A DNA stretch of 6,042 nt from an uncultured Phascolarctobacterium sp. (GTDB lineage Bacteria > Bacillota > Negativicutes > Acidaminococcales > Acidaminococcaceae): contig CAKQHU010000088.1 of the NCBI GenBank assembly GCA_934234275.1, positions 1 through 6,042 on the forward strand, in the 5' to 3' direction. The position numbers and the translations under genes were made by a program. Every line of letters starts with the position of its first letter. The stretch's first letter is position 1. Below, piece by piece: positions 4,913-6,042 of the stretch. The notes under the pieces are model-generated. The model did not search any database, had not been told where the DNA came from, and was given only the letters and a program-made list of their open reading frames with translations.

Positions 4913-6042
4913 ATGAATACTTCGCTGCCCAAGAAACAGGGATTGTATGATCCTTGGTTTGAACACGATGCCTGCGGTGTTGGCGTAGTTGCCAATATTA
5001 AGGGCAAGAAGTCTAATAAAATTTTAAGACAGGCTCTGGTGGTTCTGCATAACATGGACCATCGCGGTGGTCAGGGAGCAGATATGAACTCCGGTGATGG
5101 TGCCGGTGTGCTGCTGCAGATTCCGCATAACTTTTTTGTCAAGGAATGCGCTAAGCAGGATGTGGAGCTGCCGGAAGCAGGAAAATATGCCGTAGGTTTT
5201 ATTTTTCTGCCACCGGATGTTGTAGAAAGAGAAAATGTTCAGCGCCACTTTGAACGCATTGTCGAAGCGAACGGTCAGGGAATTATTGCCTGGCGTAAGG
5301 TACCGGTGCATCCGGAGGTTTTGGGTGAAAAATCACGCCAGAGCATGCCTTTTATGGCACAGGTTTTTATCCGTCCGTCGGCTGATGTCCTGGACCGTCT
5401 GGATATTGATGATAATGCGTTTGAGCGCAAGCTGTACTGCATCCGCCGTGAGGCTGAGAACTATATCCGTTACGGCAAGCTGCGCGGCGGCAAGTACTTT
5501 TATGTTTCAAGTTTGTCCTCGCGTACTATTGTCTATAAAGGCATGCTGACAACACAGCAGTTGCAAACCTTTTATGCGGACATGGAGGACAGCTCTATTG
5601 AAACAGCAATGGCTCTTGTCCATTCCCGTTTCAGCACTAATACATTTCCCAGCTGGGAGAGAGCTCATCCCTACCGTTATCTGATGCATAACGGTGAAAT
5701 AAATACATTGCGCGGTAATATCAACTGGATGCGTGCGCGTCAGACAATGTGCGGCAACAGTCTTTGGGGTAATGATATCCAAAAGGTTATGCCGATTGTT
5801 GACGAAACCGGTTCCGATTCCGGCATGTTCGACAATGTTTTGGAATTTTTGCTGATGAGCGGACGCAGTCTGCCGCACGCTGTCATGATGATGATTCCTG
5901 AGCCGTGGGGCAAAAATCCGCATTTGGATGATGACCTGAAGGCCTTTTTCGAATATCATAATTCGCTGATTGAGGCATGGGACGGACCTGCAGCTATGGC
6001 CTTTACTGATGGCCGTACTATTTGCGCTGCTTTGGACCGTAA
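4913..6042 (+). CDS. gltB: Glutamate synthase large subunit, N-terminal part (runs off right edge)
   Basis: This is the large subunit of glutamate synthase (GOGAT). It releases ammonia from glutamine and channels it to 2-oxoglutarate to make glutamate. Only the first 376 codons, of about 1500 expected, are in the window; they cover most of the class II glutamine amidotransferase domain. C21 in EHDACGVG is the nucleophile, exposed after removal of a 20-residue propeptide. Further family motifs are HRGGQGAD (50-57), SGDGAGVLLQIP (60-71), HSRFSTNTFPSW (237-248), HNGEINTLRGN (259-269), SDS (301-303) and EAWDGPAA (354-361). The start ATG has AGAGGGG 8 bases upstream. The frame stays open to the last base. 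It is divergent from leuCDB; a gltD partner would be expected beyond the edge but is not seen. A ferredoxin-dependent GOGAT cannot be excluded from this portion alone. Confidence 0.97.
   Translation, partial: MNTSLPKKQGLYDPWFEHDACGVGVVANIKGKKSNKILRQALVVLHNMDHRGGQGADMNSGDGAGVLLQIPHNFFVKECAKQDVELPEAGKYAVGFIFLPPDVVERENVQRHFERIVEANGQGIIAWRKVPVHPEVLGEKSRQSMPFMAQVFIRPSADVLDRLDIDDNAFERKLYCIRREAENYIRYGKLRGGKYFYVSSLSSRTIVYKGMLTTQQLQTFYADMEDSSIETAMALVHSRFSTNTFPSWERAHPYRYLMHNGEINTLRGNINWMRARQTMCGNSLWGNDIQKVMPIVDETGSDSGMFDNVLEFLLMSGRSLPHAVMMMIPEPWGKNPHLDDDLKAFFEYHNSLIEAWDGPAAMAFTDGRTICAALDR

Noticed and set aside
4733..4966. A 77-codon reverse frame spanning the gltB promoter and start
   Set aside because: It overlaps a strong promoter and the gltB start, is AT-driven, and shows no family resemblance or convincing ribosome binding site.
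5507..5959. A 150-codon reverse open frame opposite gltB
   Set aside because: The forward strand here encodes unmistakable GOGAT glutaminase motifs. The reverse product is a shadow.

Overview
The window reads as a stretch of chromosome from an anaerobic Firmicute-like bacterium. The evidence is a canonical T-box leader, SigA-type promoters, strong AGGAGG-type ribosome binding sites, moderate GC genes between AT-rich intergenic DNA, and a short (about 420 residue) LeuC of the clostridial/archaeal type rather than the longer Bacillus/E. coli type. I lean towards Negativicutes or Clostridia, but this is an inference from gene style and not a database result.

Layout from left to right: the 3' end of a forward gene resembling a HicB antitoxin (1-114); a bidirectional terminator (127-173); then two reverse-strand transcription units. 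The azlC-azlD pair (1260 to 181) encodes a putative branched-chain amino acid exporter. The leuC-leuD-leuB operon (4248 to 1419) encodes the isomerase and dehydrogenase steps of leucine synthesis. Hairpins at 1339-1370 and 1382-1410 separate the two. Upstream of leuC lies a complete leader on the reverse strand: a promoter (4599-4627), a T-box riboswitch with a CUC (leucine) specifier at 4469-4471, and an intrinsic terminator (4325-4352). After an AT-rich divergent intergenic region with its own forward promoter (4791-4819) and a cluster of TATACA repeats, gltB starts at 4913 and runs off the right edge.

The biology is coherent nitrogen and branched-chain amino acid metabolism. Uncharged leucine tRNA should permit read-through into leuCDB. 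The LeuCD isomerase and LeuB dehydrogenase convert 2-isopropylmalate to the 2-keto precursor of leucine. The final transamination needs glutamate, which GltB (with a GltD partner not seen here) supplies. AzlCD could remove excess branched-chain amino acids. leuA is not in the window.

I do not see an undescribed system. The points most worth a second look are regulatory: an extra segment complementary to the T-box terminator just upstream of the leuC ribosome binding site, the TATACA repeat/palindrome abutting the gltB promoter, and the tandem hairpins between leuB and azlC.
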